A stretch of 64,000 nt of DNA. Source: Variovorax sp. J22G73 (GTDB taxonomy: Bacteria > Pseudomonadota > Gammaproteobacteria > Burkholderiales > Burkholderiaceae_C). The stretch spans positions 248,001 to 312,000 of the forward strand of contig NZ_JASZYK010000006.1 of NCBI RefSeq assembly GCF_030317035.1. The letters run 5' to 3'. Positions 9,646 to 17,838 of this stretch are shown here, one piece after another. Both the position numbers and the translations under genes were made by a program. The notes below the pieces were generated by a model. The model did no database searches and was not told where the DNA came from. It saw only the letters and a list, made by a program, of their open reading frames with translations. Within the stretch, counting starts at the first letter, position 1. Each line of letters starts with the position of its first letter.

Positions 9646-9704
9646 AGCGGGGTGGAATGAAGCGCGCGAGGTAAAGCGCGCGGGATGAAGCGCGCGGGGT
9701 TCGA

Positions 9705-10142
9705 TCAGGCCGCGGGGGTTTGCGTGTGGTCGTCGGCCGCGGTGCCGCCGTCTGTATCCGGCCGCGTCATGGCCCAGCTCTGCAGCTTGCCGCCGTTGAA
9801 CACGGCGTCGACATAGGAGCCGCCGCCGTCGGTCCAGCGGTACAGCTCGGGCTGTTCGTCCTTGGGCGAGCGCAGTTCGCCCAGTGCGTGGGTCATGGCG
9901 ATCACGTGCATCAGCGTGGCGCCGGGCTTGAGCTTGGCGTTGAGCATCACGGCGCTGCCCACGTAGCCCACGGGCCGGTCGGCGGCGCGCTTGAGCACCT
10001 GCATGGCGCGGTTGAAGTGCAGCAGCAAGAACATCACGATGGCGCCAGCAGCCAGGGCAACGCCGCCCCAGCCGCCGCTGCGCCAGGCCAGCCCCAGGAG
10101 AAGGATGGCGCCCACGGGCACCAGAAATTTCTTAAAATTCAT
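9705..10142 (-). CDS. Small inner-membrane protein of unknown function
   Basis: Protein of 145 residues starting at the ATG at 10142 (MNFKKFLVPVGA); a nearby in-frame alternative is at 10151. Two hydrophobic segments occupy about residues 5-40, followed by a soluble domain with NRAMQVLKRAADRPVG and a Thr/Asp-rich tail. No enzyme motif is visible. It overlaps no other gene and is convergent with the LysR gene. Similar small proteins appear near radA in Burkholderiales from memory, but I cannot assign a role. Confidence 0.75.
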   Translation of the reverse strand: MNFKKFLVPVGAILLLGLAWRSGGWGGVALAAGAIVMFLLLHFNRAMQVLKRAADRPVGYVGSAVMLNAKLKPGATLMHVIAMTHALGELRSPKDEQPELYRWTDGGGSYVDAVFNGGKLQSWAMTRPDTDGGTAADDHTQTPAA

Positions 10143-10298
10143 GGCGCGCATTGTCGCCGCCCGCAGCGAACGGCCGAAGTAGCAGCCCCTACTACCTCCG
10201 GGCGCGCAAGACGGTACTGGTGCCGAAATGCGAGTGCCCCGGTAGCGCTGGCGGGCACATTTGCTTCACGGGCATCAGCCCGGGCCACCCAGAAGCGT

Positions 10299-10754
10299 AT
10301 GACCATTCCGCGTTCCGTCACATTCGTTCGTCTCACCCTCGTCGCCGCGCTCGCGGGCACCGCGCTCAGCGGCTGCTACGTGGTACCGCTCGGGCAACCC
10401 GCTCCCGCGGTGCCCTCCTCGCAGTCTTATGCCGTCGCGCCGGGTCCGGTGGCGCAGACCTTCAATGCGCGGCTGTACCCGTCGAACCCGGAGGCCGCGC
10501 GCTACGGCGCCGTCGCCGGCACGGTGACCAACGACATGAACGGCCGCGGCCACTTCAACGCACAGATCGGCGGCGAACAGTTTCAGGGAGAGGCAACCCG
10601 GGTCGCAGGCTCGCGGGGCACCGGCGTGGCGAATGCCACCGGCAGCCGCGGCGGCAACCTGAGTTGCCAGTACACGATGAACTCGGCCACGTTGGGCAGC
10701 GGGCAATGCGTGCTCAACAGCGGACCGGCGTTCACGATGCACATCGGGGGGTAG
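10299..10754 (+). CDS. Putative outer-membrane lipoprotein
   Basis: Protein of 151 residues starting at the ATG at 10299. A 20-residue signal peptide ends in a lipobox (TALSGCY), with Cys25 the likely lipidated residue. A Pro/Ser-rich linker follows, then a Gly/Asn-rich beta-type domain (TGVANATGSRGGNLSC) with two later cysteines (SCQYT, GQCVLN) that could form a disulfide. No function can be assigned. The much longer frame running upstream across the divergent gene is an artefact of GC bias. A strong terminator follows. Confidence 0.8.
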   Translation: MTIPRSVTFVRLTLVAALAGTALSGCYVVPLGQPAPAVPSSQSYAVAPGPVAQTFNARLYPSNPEAARYGAVAGTVTNDMNGRGHFNAQIGGEQFQGEATRVAGSRGTGVANATGSRGGNLSCQYTMNSATLGSGQCVLNSGPAFTMHIGG

Positions 10755-10767
10755 GAGGGAGGGTAGG

Positions 10768-10801
10768 CCCGGCGCGCCACGGTGCGCCGGGTCGTTTTTT
10801 T
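10768..10801 (+). terminator. Rho-independent terminator after the lipoprotein gene
   Basis: An 8-bp GC-rich stem (CCCGGCGC ... GCGCCGGG) with an 8-base loop is followed by a run of seven T residues. It lies 13 bp after the lipoprotein stop and between this gene and the convergent radA. Confidence 0.85.
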
Positions 10802-10826
10802 CCGACCCTGCCAGGCACTGATCAGG

Positions 10827-12224
10827 TCAATCGAGGCGGCGGACCACGTCCATCGCTTCCTCGATGCGGTCGACGGCATGGATCGTCAGCCCTTCGATTT
10901 CCTTCGCGCCCTTCTTGGGCGCGTTGGCCTTGGGAACCACCGCCACGCTGAAGCCCAGCTTGGCGGCCTCGCGCAGGCGCTCCTGCCCGCGCGGCGCCGG
11001 ACGCACCTCGCCGGCCAGGCCCACCTCGCCGAACGCGATGAAGCCCTTGGGCAGCGGCTTGCCGCGCAGGCTCGAGGTAATGGCCAGCATCACGGCCAGG
11101 TCGGCCGCGGGCTCGCTGATGCGCACGCCGCCCACCGCGTTGACGAACACGTCCTGGTCCATGCAGGCCACGCCCGCATGGCGGTGCAGCACGGCCAGCA
11201 GCATGGCGAGGCGGTCGCGGTCCAGGCCCACCGACAGGCGGCGCGGGCTGGGCCCGCCGTTGTCGACCAGCGCCTGGATTTCCACCAGCATCGGCCGCGT
11301 GCCCTCCAGCGTGACCAGCACCACGCTGCCGGGCACCGGCTCGGAATGCTGGCTCAGGAAGATGGCGCTCGGGTTGGTCACGCCCTTCAGGCCGCGCTCG
11401 GTCATGGCGAACACGCCGATCTCGTTGACCGCGCCGAAGCGGTTCTTGATGGCGCGCACCAGCCGAAAGGTCGAATGCGTTTCGCCTTCGAAGTACAGCA
11501 CCGTGTCCACCATGTGCTCCAGCACGCGCGGGCCCGCGAGCGCGCCCTCTTTCGTCACGTGGCCCACCAGCACCACGGCCGTGCCGCTGGTCTTGGCGAA
11601 GCGCGTGAGATGGGCCGCGCATTCGCGCACCTGCGCCACCGAGCCGGGGGCGGAGGTGAGCTGGTCGGAGTACACCGTCTGGATCGAGTCGATCACCGCG
11701 ATGGCCGGGCGCGTGGCGTCGAGCGTGGCGATGATCTTCTCGAGCTGGATCTCGGCCAGCACCTGCACCTGCGAATGGTCGAGCCCGAGCCGCTTGGAGC
11801 GCAGCGCCACCTGCGAGCCGCTTTCCTCGCCCGTGACATAGAGCGCGTTCTGCCCCGCGCGCTGCAGCGCATCGACGGCCTGCAGCAGCAGCGTCGACTT
11901 GCCGATGCCGGGGTCGCCGCCGATGAGCGTCACCCCGCCCGAGACGATGCCGCCGCCCAGCACACGGTCGAGTTCGTCGAGCCCGGTGGGCGTGCGCGCG
12001 ACATCGGTCGCCTCGATGTCGGACAGCGTCGTGAGCTCCGACGCGCCCGCCAGCGACGCGAACTGCGTGCCGAAGCGGTTGTTGGCCGGGCCGCCGCCCG
12101 CGCCTGCGCCGGCCGCCTGTTCGACGAGGGTGTTCCATGCACCGCAACTCGGGCATTTGCCCAGCCACTTGGGGCTGGTGCCGCCGCATTCACTGCAGAC
12201 GAAAAGTGTTTTGTCCTTGGCCAT
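10827..12224 (-). CDS. radA: DNA repair protein RadA/Sms
   Basis: RecA-like ATPase of 465 residues that promotes branch migration in recombinational repair and transformation. It has the N-terminal four-Cys zinc finger (CSECGGTSPKWLGKCPSC), a Walker A box GGDPGIGKST at about residue 103, the RadA-specific KNRFG motif (KNRFGAVNEIG) and a C-terminal Lon-protease-like domain. Length and order are normal. It is divergent from hpaR. The comM gene at the other end of the window encodes another transformation-associated helicase. Confidence 0.97.
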   Translation of the reverse strand: MAKDKTLFVCSECGGTSPKWLGKCPSCGAWNTLVEQAAGAGAGGGPANNRFGTQFASLAGASELTTLSDIEATDVARTPTGLDELDRVLGGGIVSGGVTLIGGDPGIGKSTLLLQAVDALQRAGQNALYVTGEESGSQVALRSKRLGLDHSQVQVLAEIQLEKIIATLDATRPAIAVIDSIQTVYSDQLTSAPGSVAQVRECAAHLTRFAKTSGTAVVLVGHVTKEGALAGPRVLEHMVDTVLYFEGETHSTFRLVRAIKNRFGAVNEIGVFAMTERGLKGVTNPSAIFLSQHSEPVPGSVVLVTLEGTRPMLVEIQALVDNGGPSPRRLSVGLDRDRLAMLLAVLHRHAGVACMDQDVFVNAVGGVRISEPAADLAVMLAITSSLRGKPLPKGFIAFGEVGLAGEVRPAPRGQERLREAAKLGFSVAVVPKANAPKKGAKEIEGLTIHAVDRIEEAMDVVRRLD

Positions 12225-12289
12225 GCGACGAGTTTAGGTGTCCGCACAAACCCTGATACGCGGCGTCTTGGAAAGAAGGAGCCAATCAT

Positions 12290-12301
12290 TTAACATGTTA
12301 A
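12290..12301. promoter_or_regulatory. Palindrome upstream of hpaR, candidate HpaR operator
   Basis: A perfect 12-bp palindrome (TTAACATGTTAA) in an unusually AT-rich patch lies 45 bp before the hpaR start, in the hpaR/radA intergenic region. MarR-type regulators such as HpaR bind short palindromes and usually repress their own promoter and the catabolic operon. Assigning this site to HpaR is inference. Confidence 0.6.
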
Positions 12302-12346
12302 GTAATTCGGGCGATCCTCGACAGCCCGGCGAAGAGAGACAAGCCC

Positions 12347-12781
12347 TTGAGCACCACGTTCACGCACCGCAATTTGCCGCGCCTGCTGCTGCAGGCCCGC
12401 GAAGCCGTGATGGCCCACACCCGGCCCAGCCTGCGCGAGCACGCGCTGTCCGACCAGCAATGGCGCGTGCTGCGCGTGCTGGGCGAGCATGGCGCGGTCG
12501 ACACCGGCCGGGTGGCGCGCGAGGCCTTCATCCTCGGGCCCAGCCTCACCGGCGTGCTCGCGCGCATGGAGCGCGACAACCTCATCACCCGCGCGCGCGA
12601 CCCCGCCGACCAGCGCCGCACCGTGGTCGAGGCCACGCCGCACGGCATGAAGCTGGTGAAGCGGCTGGGCAGCAGCATCGAGGCGCACTACGACTGGATG
12701 GAACAGTCGATGGGCAAGGCCAAGCTCACGCAGCTGTACGGGCTGCTCGACGAACTCATCGCACTGGAGCAACCCTCATGA
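12347..12781 (+). CDS. hpaR: MarR-family regulator HpaR of the homoprotocatechuate operon
   Basis: Winged-helix repressor of 144 residues with the MarR core (LSDQQWRVLRVLGEHG, then the wing DPADQRRTVVEATPHG). The combination with the following hpaG1 gene identifies it as HpaR, which releases its operator on binding hydroxyphenylacetate-type ligands. The start is a TTG at 12347, preceded by a GAGAG purine run; there is no in-frame ATG before residue 25, so the weak start looks real. Its stop overlaps the hpaG1 start by four bases. The palindrome at 12290 is a likely autoregulatory site. Confidence 0.92.
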   Translation: MSTTFTHRNLPRLLLQAREAVMAHTRPSLREHALSDQQWRVLRVLGEHGAVDTGRVAREAFILGPSLTGVLARMERDNLITRARDPADQRRTVVEATPHGMKLVKRLGSSIEAHYDWMEQSMGKAKLTQLYGLLDELIALEQPS

Positions 12782-13449
12782 ACGGCATGGCCCACTACCT
12801 TCCGAGCGGCACCGTGTACGGCACGCTGCTCAACTTCGACGCCGAGGTGCAGGCGCTCGCGCCGCAGATGACGCAGCCGCCCTACAAGGCACCGCCCCAG
12901 GCCCCCGTGCTCTACGTGAAGACGGCCAACACCTGGAGCCCGCACGGCAGCGCCATCGCGGTGCCCGCGGCCGTGCCCGAGGTGGAAATCGGCGCGAGCA
13001 TCGGCATGGTGATCGGCGCCGAGGGCGACGTCGAAGGCTTCGTGCTGCTGAACGACCTGTCGATTCCGCATGCGAGCTTTTTCCGCCCGCCGGTGAAGTT
13101 CAAGTGCGTCGACGGCTTCCTGGGCATCGGCGCGGCACTGCGCGACGCGCAGGAGGTGGCCGACCCCGCGACGTTCCGCGTCGAGGTGCGCGTCAACGGC
13201 GAGCTGAAGCAGTCGCTCGATTTCTCGCAGCTCGTGCGACCCGCGCGGCAACTGCTGGCCGACGTGGGCGAGTTCATGACGCTGGCGCACGGCGACGTGC
13301 TCATGCTGGGCTGCGGCCCCGGCCGGCCGCTGGCCCGCGCGGGCGACCGCATCGACATCTCTGCTGCGGGCTTCGAGACCCTCACCAACACACTGGTCGA
13401 CACGCCGGTCAATACGCCGGTCAATACGTCGGGGAAGGAAGCCGCATGA
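12778..13449 (+). CDS. hpaG1: HpaG1, FAH-family isomerase/decarboxylase subunit
   Basis: Fumarylacetoacetate-hydrolase-family protein of 223 residues. In the homoprotocatechuate pathway, HpaG1 is the N-terminal half of the bifunctional 2-hydroxyhepta-2,4-diene-1,7-dioate isomerase / OPET decarboxylase HpaG, here encoded separately. FAH features include KTANTWSPHG, the acidic VEIGASIGMVIG (metal-binding region) and VLMLGCGPGRP. The ATG overlaps the hpaR stop and the stop overlaps the hpaG2 start, so translation is coupled. The C-terminus holds a short tandem repeat (13397-13431, giving DTPVNTPVNTS) that may have lengthened the protein. Confidence 0.9.
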   Translation: MNGMAHYLPSGTVYGTLLNFDAEVQALAPQMTQPPYKAPPQAPVLYVKTANTWSPHGSAIAVPAAVPEVEIGASIGMVIGAEGDVEGFVLLNDLSIPHASFFRPPVKFKCVDGFLGIGAALRDAQEVADPATFRVEVRVNGELKQSLDFSQLVRPARQLLADVGEFMTLAHGDVLMLGCGPGRPLARAGDRIDISAAGFETLTNTLVDTPVNTPVNTSGKEAA

Positions 13450-14228
13450 AGCACGCACGCGTCATCTTCGAAGGCCGCGAACACACCGGCACCGCGCACG
13501 AGTTCGACGGCCAGCCCGATGCGGCCGTGCGCCTGGACGACGGCCGCGTCGTGCCGCAGCACCAGCTCACCTGGCTGCCGCCGCTCGCGCCCACGCAGCG
13601 CCCGCGCACCATCCTCGCGCTGGGCCTGAACTACGCCGACCACGCGAAGGAGCTCGAGTTCAAGGCACCCGAAGAACCCCTGGTGTTCGTCAAGGGCCAG
13701 AGCGCGCTCATCGGCCACCGCCAGCGCACGCACCGCCCGGGCGGCGTGAAGTTCATGCACTACGAATGCGAACTCGCCATCGTCGTCGGCAAGACCGCGA
13801 AGAACGTGAAGCGCGACGACGCGTACGACTTCATCGGCGGCTACACGGTGGCCAACGACTACGCCATTCGCGACTACCTGGAGAACTGGTACCGCCCCAA
13901 CCTGCGCGTGAAGAACCGCGACACCTGCACGCCGCTGGGCCCGTGGTTCGTGGACGCGGCCGATGTGCCCGACCCCATGTCGCTCGCGCTGCGCACCACC
14001 GTCAACGGCCAGGTCACGCAGCAGGGCAACACGCGCGACATGATCTTCGACGCGCCCTTCCTCATCGAATACTTCAGCCGCTTCATGACGCTGTCGCCGG
14101 GCGACCTGATCCTCACCGGCACGCCCGACGGCGTGGTCGATTGCCAGCCGGGCGACGTCGTCGTCACCGAGATCGAGCGCATCGGCGCGCTCATGAACAC
14201 CATCGAGACCATCCAAGGACAAGCATGA
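13446..14228 (+). CDS. hpaG2: HpaG2, FAH-family decarboxylase/isomerase
   Basis: FAH-fold enzyme of 260 residues, the second half of the HpaG activity, acting on 5-oxopent-3-ene-1,2,5-tricarboxylate. The FAH signature is complete: ALGLNYADHAKE, the metal-binding MHYECELAIVVGK (Glu-x-Glu), GYTVANDYAIRDY, and the terminal GDLILTGTPDGV. The ATG at 13446 overlaps the hpaG1 stop (ATGA) and its own stop overlaps hpaE. The longer open frame upstream overlaps hpaG1 and is not coding. Confidence 0.93.
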   Translation: MKHARVIFEGREHTGTAHEFDGQPDAAVRLDDGRVVPQHQLTWLPPLAPTQRPRTILALGLNYADHAKELEFKAPEEPLVFVKGQSALIGHRQRTHRPGGVKFMHYECELAIVVGKTAKNVKRDDAYDFIGGYTVANDYAIRDYLENWYRPNLRVKNRDTCTPLGPWFVDAADVPDPMSLALRTTVNGQVTQQGNTRDMIFDAPFLIEYFSRFMTLSPGDLILTGTPDGVVDCQPGDVVVTEIERIGALMNTIETIQGQA

Positions 14229-15688
14229 GAGTCGATCACCTGATCAACGGCAAGAGCGTTGCCGGCACCGCGTACTTCGAGACCGTCAACCCCGCCACGC
14301 AAGAGGTGCTGGCCGAGGTCGCCTCCGGCGGCGAGGCCGAGGTGAACGCGGCCGTGGCCGCCGCGAAGGAAGCCTTCCCCAAGTGGGCCGGCATGCCCGC
14401 GCCCGAGCGCGCGAAGCTCATTCGCAAGCTCGGCGACCTGATTGCCGCGAACGTGCCCGAGATCGCGCAGACCGAGACCAACGACTGCGGCCAGGTCATC
14501 GCCCAAACGGGCAAGCAGCTGGTGCCGCGCGCGGCCGACAACTTCTACTACTTCGCCGAGATGTGCACCCGCGTGGACGGCCACACCTACCCCACGCCCA
14601 CGCACCTGAACTACACGCTGTTCCATCCGGTGGGCGTGTGCGCGCTCATCAGCCCGTGGAACGTGCCCTTCATGACGGCCACCTGGAAGGTCGCGCCCTG
14701 CCTGGCCTTCGGCAACACGGCGGTGCTGAAGATGAGCGAGCTGTCGCCGCTCTCGGCCGCGCGCCTGGGCGAGCTGGCGCTCGAAGCCGGCATTCCGCCC
14801 GGCGTGCTGAACCTGGTGCACGGCTACGGCAAGGAAGCCGGCGAGCCGCTGGTGGGCCACCCCGACGTGCGCGCCATTTCGTTCACCGGCTCCACCGCCA
14901 CCGGCAACCGCATCGTGAAGAGCGCGGGCCTGAAGAAGTTCAGCATGGAGCTGGGCGGCAAGAGCCCCTTCGTGATCTTCGACGACGCCGACCTCGACCG
15001 CGCGCTGGATGCTGCCGTGTTCATGATCTTCAGCAACAACGGCGAGCGCTGCACCGCGGGCTCGCGCATCCTGGTGCAGCAGTCGATCTACGCGGACTTC
15101 GCCGCGAAGTTCGCGGAGCGCGCCAGGCGCATCACCGTGGGCGACCCGCTGGACGAGAAGACCATCGTCGGCCCGATGATCTCGCAGGCCCACCTGGCCA
15201 AGGTGCGCAGCTACATCGAGCTGGGCCCGAAGGAAGGCGCCACTTTGCTGTGCGGCGGCCTCGAAGGCCCGGCCAACCTGCCCGATCGCGTGAAGAAGGG
15301 CAACTACGTGGTGCCCACCGTGTTCGCCGACGTCGACAACCGCATGAAGATCGCGCAGGACGAGATCTTCGGCCCCGTGGCCTGCCTGATTCCGTTCAAG
15401 GACGAGGCCGACGCCATCCGCCTGGCCAACGACATCCAGTACGGCCTGAGCAGCTATGTGTGGACCGAGAACATCGGCAAGGCGCACCGCGTGGCCGCCG
15501 CCGTGGAGGCAGGCATGTGCTTCGTCAACAGCCAGAACGTGCGCGACCTGCGCCAGCCCTTCGGCGGCACCAAGGCCTCGGGCACGGGCCGCGAAGGCGG
15601 CACCTGGAGCTACGAGGTGTTCTGCGAGCCGAAGAACATCGCGGTGTCGATGGGCTCGCACCATATTCCCCACTGGGGCGTGGCGTGA
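14225..15688 (+). CDS. hpaE: 5-carboxymethyl-2-hydroxymuconate semialdehyde dehydrogenase
   Basis: NAD-dependent aldehyde dehydrogenase of 487 residues that oxidises the ring-cleavage product of homoprotocatechuate to the corresponding acid. Family motifs are intact: the ISPWNVPFM substrate pocket, FTGSTATGN for the cofactor, the general base Glu in MELGGKSP and the catalytic Cys in NNGERCTAGSR. Start and stop overlaps tie it to the operon: its ATG overlaps the hpaG2 stop, and the next gene starts 3 bp after its stop. Confidence 0.93.
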   Translation: MRVDHLINGKSVAGTAYFETVNPATQEVLAEVASGGEAEVNAAVAAAKEAFPKWAGMPAPERAKLIRKLGDLIAANVPEIAQTETNDCGQVIAQTGKQLVPRAADNFYYFAEMCTRVDGHTYPTPTHLNYTLFHPVGVCALISPWNVPFMTATWKVAPCLAFGNTAVLKMSELSPLSAARLGELALEAGIPPGVLNLVHGYGKEAGEPLVGHPDVRAISFTGSTATGNRIVKSAGLKKFSMELGGKSPFVIFDDADLDRALDAAVFMIFSNNGERCTAGSRILVQQSIYADFAAKFAERARRITVGDPLDEKTIVGPMISQAHLAKVRSYIELGPKEGATLLCGGLEGPANLPDRVKKGNYVVPTVFADVDNRMKIAQDEIFGPVACLIPFKDEADAIRLANDIQYGLSSYVWTENIGKAHRVAAAVEAGMCFVNSQNVRDLRQPFGGTKASGTGREGGTWSYEVFCEPKNIAVSMGSHHIPHWGVA

Positions 15689-15690
15689 GC

Positions 15691-16659
15691 ATGCGGCGCC
15701 GCACGCTGCTGCAAGGCGCAGCCGCAGTCGTGGCATCGCCTGTGCTCGCGCGTGCGCAGGGCACTTGGCCGAACAAGCCGATCCGCGTGATCGTGCCCTT
15801 CACGCCCGGCGGCACCACCGACTACGTCGCGCGCCTCGTGGGCGTGGAGCTGTCGAAGGCGCTGGGCCAGAGCGTGATCGTCGACAACAAGCCCGGCGCG
15901 GGCACGGTGATCGGCGTGGACGCCGCGGCCAAGGCCGCGCCCGACGGCTACACCTTCGTCTGCGTGGCCAACAGCTTCGCGGCCAACCAGACGCTCATTC
16001 GCAAGCTGCCCTACGACACCCGCAAGGACCTGCGCCCCGTCGCGCTCATGGGCATGTCGGAGCACGTGCTGGCCACGCACCCCCGCAGCGGCCTGAAGAC
16101 GCTGGCCGACCTGCGCGACCAAGCCAAGGCCAGGCCCGGCACGCTGAGCTTCGCCTCCTTTGGCAACGGCACCTCGGCGCACCTCTCGGGCGAGATGCTG
16201 AAGCTGCAGATGGGGCTGGACATCGTGCACGTGCCCTACAAGGGCCAGGGCCCGGCGCTCACCGACCTGCTCGGCGGGCAGGTGACGATGATGTTCGGCA
16301 ACTGGCCCGAGTTCCGCAGCCACGTCGAAAGCGGCAAGCTCGTCGCGCTCGGCATGGCGACCGCGCAGCGCTCGCAGTACGCGAGCGCCATACCCACGTT
16401 GGCGGAACAGGGCGTGCCCATCGAGTCCAATTCGTGGAACGGCCTGCTGGCGCCCGCCGGCACGCCCGATGCCATCGTGCAACGCGTGAACGCCGAGGTG
16501 AACCGCGCGCTCGCGGGGCCCGTGGTGACCGAGGCCTTCCACAAGGGCGGCATCGCGTCGCTGTCGGGCACGCCGGAGCGCTTCGCGGACTTCATCCAGA
16601 GCGAGATCGCGAAGTACGGCGACGTGATCCGCAAGGCCAACATCCAGGTGGAGGGCTGA
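15691..16659 (+). CDS. Bug-family tripartite tricarboxylate transporter substrate-binding protein
   Basis: Periplasmic solute-binding protein of 322 residues. The N-terminus is Tat-like (RRRTLLQGAAAVVASPVLARAQ). Bug-family signatures follow: WPNKPIRVIVPFTPGGTTDYVAR, the GAGTVIG ligand loop, and VPYKGQGPALTDLLGGQ. Burkholderiales encode many orphan Bug proteins without TctAB partners, and none is seen here. Its position inside the hpa operon suggests that it captures a phenylacetate-type or carboxylated aromatic ligand; this is inference. Confidence 0.9.
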   Translation: MRRRTLLQGAAAVVASPVLARAQGTWPNKPIRVIVPFTPGGTTDYVARLVGVELSKALGQSVIVDNKPGAGTVIGVDAAAKAAPDGYTFVCVANSFAANQTLIRKLPYDTRKDLRPVALMGMSEHVLATHPRSGLKTLADLRDQAKARPGTLSFASFGNGTSAHLSGEMLKLQMGLDIVHVPYKGQGPALTDLLGGQVTMMFGNWPEFRSHVESGKLVALGMATAQRSQYASAIPTLAEQGVPIESNSWNGLLAPAGTPDAIVQRVNAEVNRALAGPVVTEAFHKGGIASLSGTPERFADFIQSEIAKYGDVIRKANIQVEG

Positions 16660-16662
16660 AGC

Positions 16663-16998
16663 ATGAGCCTCTATGCGATGCAGAAGTTTCTGTTCGCGCT
16701 CAACCGCGAGCCGGAGGTGCAGCGCCGCTATGCGGAAGGCGGCGACGCGCGCGCGGCCTTGCTGGGTGCCTACGATCTCAACGACGAAGAGCGCGAAGCC
16801 ATCAGCACTGGCGACGTCGGCAAGCTCTACGTGCTCGGCTGCAACGGCCAGCTGCTGATGCACTTCGCGCCGCTGCTCGGCATTGCATGGGCCGACTACC
16901 TCGAAGCCATGCGCGAGGGCGTGCGCAAGTACGGCCCGGTGCGCGCCGGCATCTACGCAATGACAACCGGAACCGACGAGAAAGTGGCAGGCGTATGA
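16663..16998 (+). CDS. LigA-like extradiol dioxygenase alpha-subunit protein
   Basis: Protein of 111 residues matching the LigA fold, the small alpha subunit of protocatechuate 4,5-dioxygenase-type enzymes. The all-helical pattern SLYAMQKFLFALNREPEVQRRY and the later DVGKLYVLGCNGQLLMHFAPLLG are typical. It overlaps the following LigB-type dioxygenase by four bases, so the pair is probably one alpha-beta enzyme. Classical HpaD acts without such a subunit, which makes this gene the unusual member of the cluster. Confidence 0.82.
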   Translation: MSLYAMQKFLFALNREPEVQRRYAEGGDARAALLGAYDLNDEEREAISTGDVGKLYVLGCNGQLLMHFAPLLGIAWADYLEAMREGVRKYGPVRAGIYAMTTGTDEKVAGV

Positions 16999-17822
16999 GT
17001 CTCGTATTCGCAGGCGTGTGCAGCCACGCCCCCGGCATCACGGGCCGCGCCCACCTGGCCGACGCGGCGGTCAAGGACGAGTTCCACGCGCAGTTCCATC
17101 GCTTCGGCGAGGCGATGCGCGCCACGAAGCCCGACGCGGTGATCGTCATCGCGGCCGAGCACTTCGCGAACTTCTTCATGAACAACATGCCGGCCTACGC
17201 CATCGGCATGGCCGACAGCTACGAGGGCCCGATCGAGGACCCGAAGTGGCTGGGCATCGGCAAGCACACCATCCCCGGCGACGCCGCGCTCTCGCAGCGG
17301 CTGATCCGCGAGGTGATGCAGACGGTGGACGTGGCCTACGCGGAAGAGTGGAAGTTCGACCACGGCATCATGGTGCCGCTGAACTTTTTGACGCCGGCGT
17401 TCGACACCAAGGTCATTCCCGTGAACATCAACTGCCAGGGCCCGCCGCTCACGCCGCTGCACCGCGCGTGGGCCTTCGGCGAGGCGCTGCGACGCGCCTG
17501 CGACAAGGCGCCCGAGCGCATCGCGCTGGTGGGCACGGGCGGCATCTCGCACTGGCCGGCCACGCCCGACTCGGGCAAGGTCAACGCCGAGTGGGATGCC
17601 GAGTTCATGCGCCGCTGGTGCGCCAACGACCGCGAGGCGCTGCTGTCGCAGGCCGACTACAACGACGAGGCCACCTACCGCGAAGCGGGCCAGGGCGGCT
17701 TCGAGATCCGCACCTTCCTGAGCGTGGCCGCGGCCGCGCGGGGCAAGGGCGAGATATTCCACATGAAGGCCATTCCGATCTTCGCGGTGACCTGCACCGC
17801 GGCGACGATGTCCATCGAATGA
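16995..17822 (+). CDS. hpaD: Class III (LigB-type) extradiol dioxygenase, probable homoprotocatechuate 2,3-dioxygenase
   Basis: Non-heme Fe(II) ring-cleaving enzyme of 275 residues. LigB-family features are visible: an N-terminal SHAPGI (first metal His), AEHFANFF, the WKFDHGIMVPL segment (second His) and GTGGISHWPATP. Enterobacterial HpaD belongs to this class, and the flanking hpa genes make 3,4-dihydroxyphenylacetate the expected substrate. The upstream LigA-like partner leaves a protocatechuate-type activity possible. The ATG at 16995 overlaps the LigA-like stop; the longer upstream open frame is spurious. Confidence 0.87.
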   Translation: MSLVFAGVCSHAPGITGRAHLADAAVKDEFHAQFHRFGEAMRATKPDAVIVIAAEHFANFFMNNMPAYAIGMADSYEGPIEDPKWLGIGKHTIPGDAALSQRLIREVMQTVDVAYAEEWKFDHGIMVPLNFLTPAFDTKVIPVNINCQGPPLTPLHRAWAFGEALRRACDKAPERIALVGTGGISHWPATPDSGKVNAEWDAEFMRRWCANDREALLSQADYNDEATYREAGQGGFEIRTFLSVAAAARGKGEIFHMKAIPIFAVTCTAATMSIE

Positions 17823-17838
17823 CCCACGGGAACCGCCC

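Noticed and set aside
9656..9700. Repeats after the LysR stop as a regulatory array
   Set aside because: The AAGCGCGCGGG copies are imperfect and irregularly spaced. They look like slippage near the gene end, with no evidence for regulation.
14383..16659. A 758-residue plus-strand frame joining hpaE and the Bug gene
   Set aside because: Only its last 322 codons code (the Bug protein). The earlier part is out-of-frame hpaE, rich in Arg/Ala/Gly.
16995..17822. Protocatechuate 4,5-dioxygenase beta subunit
   Set aside because: The LigA-like neighbour suggested it, but all flanking genes belong to the homoprotocatechuate pathway, and HpaD is itself a LigB-class enzyme.
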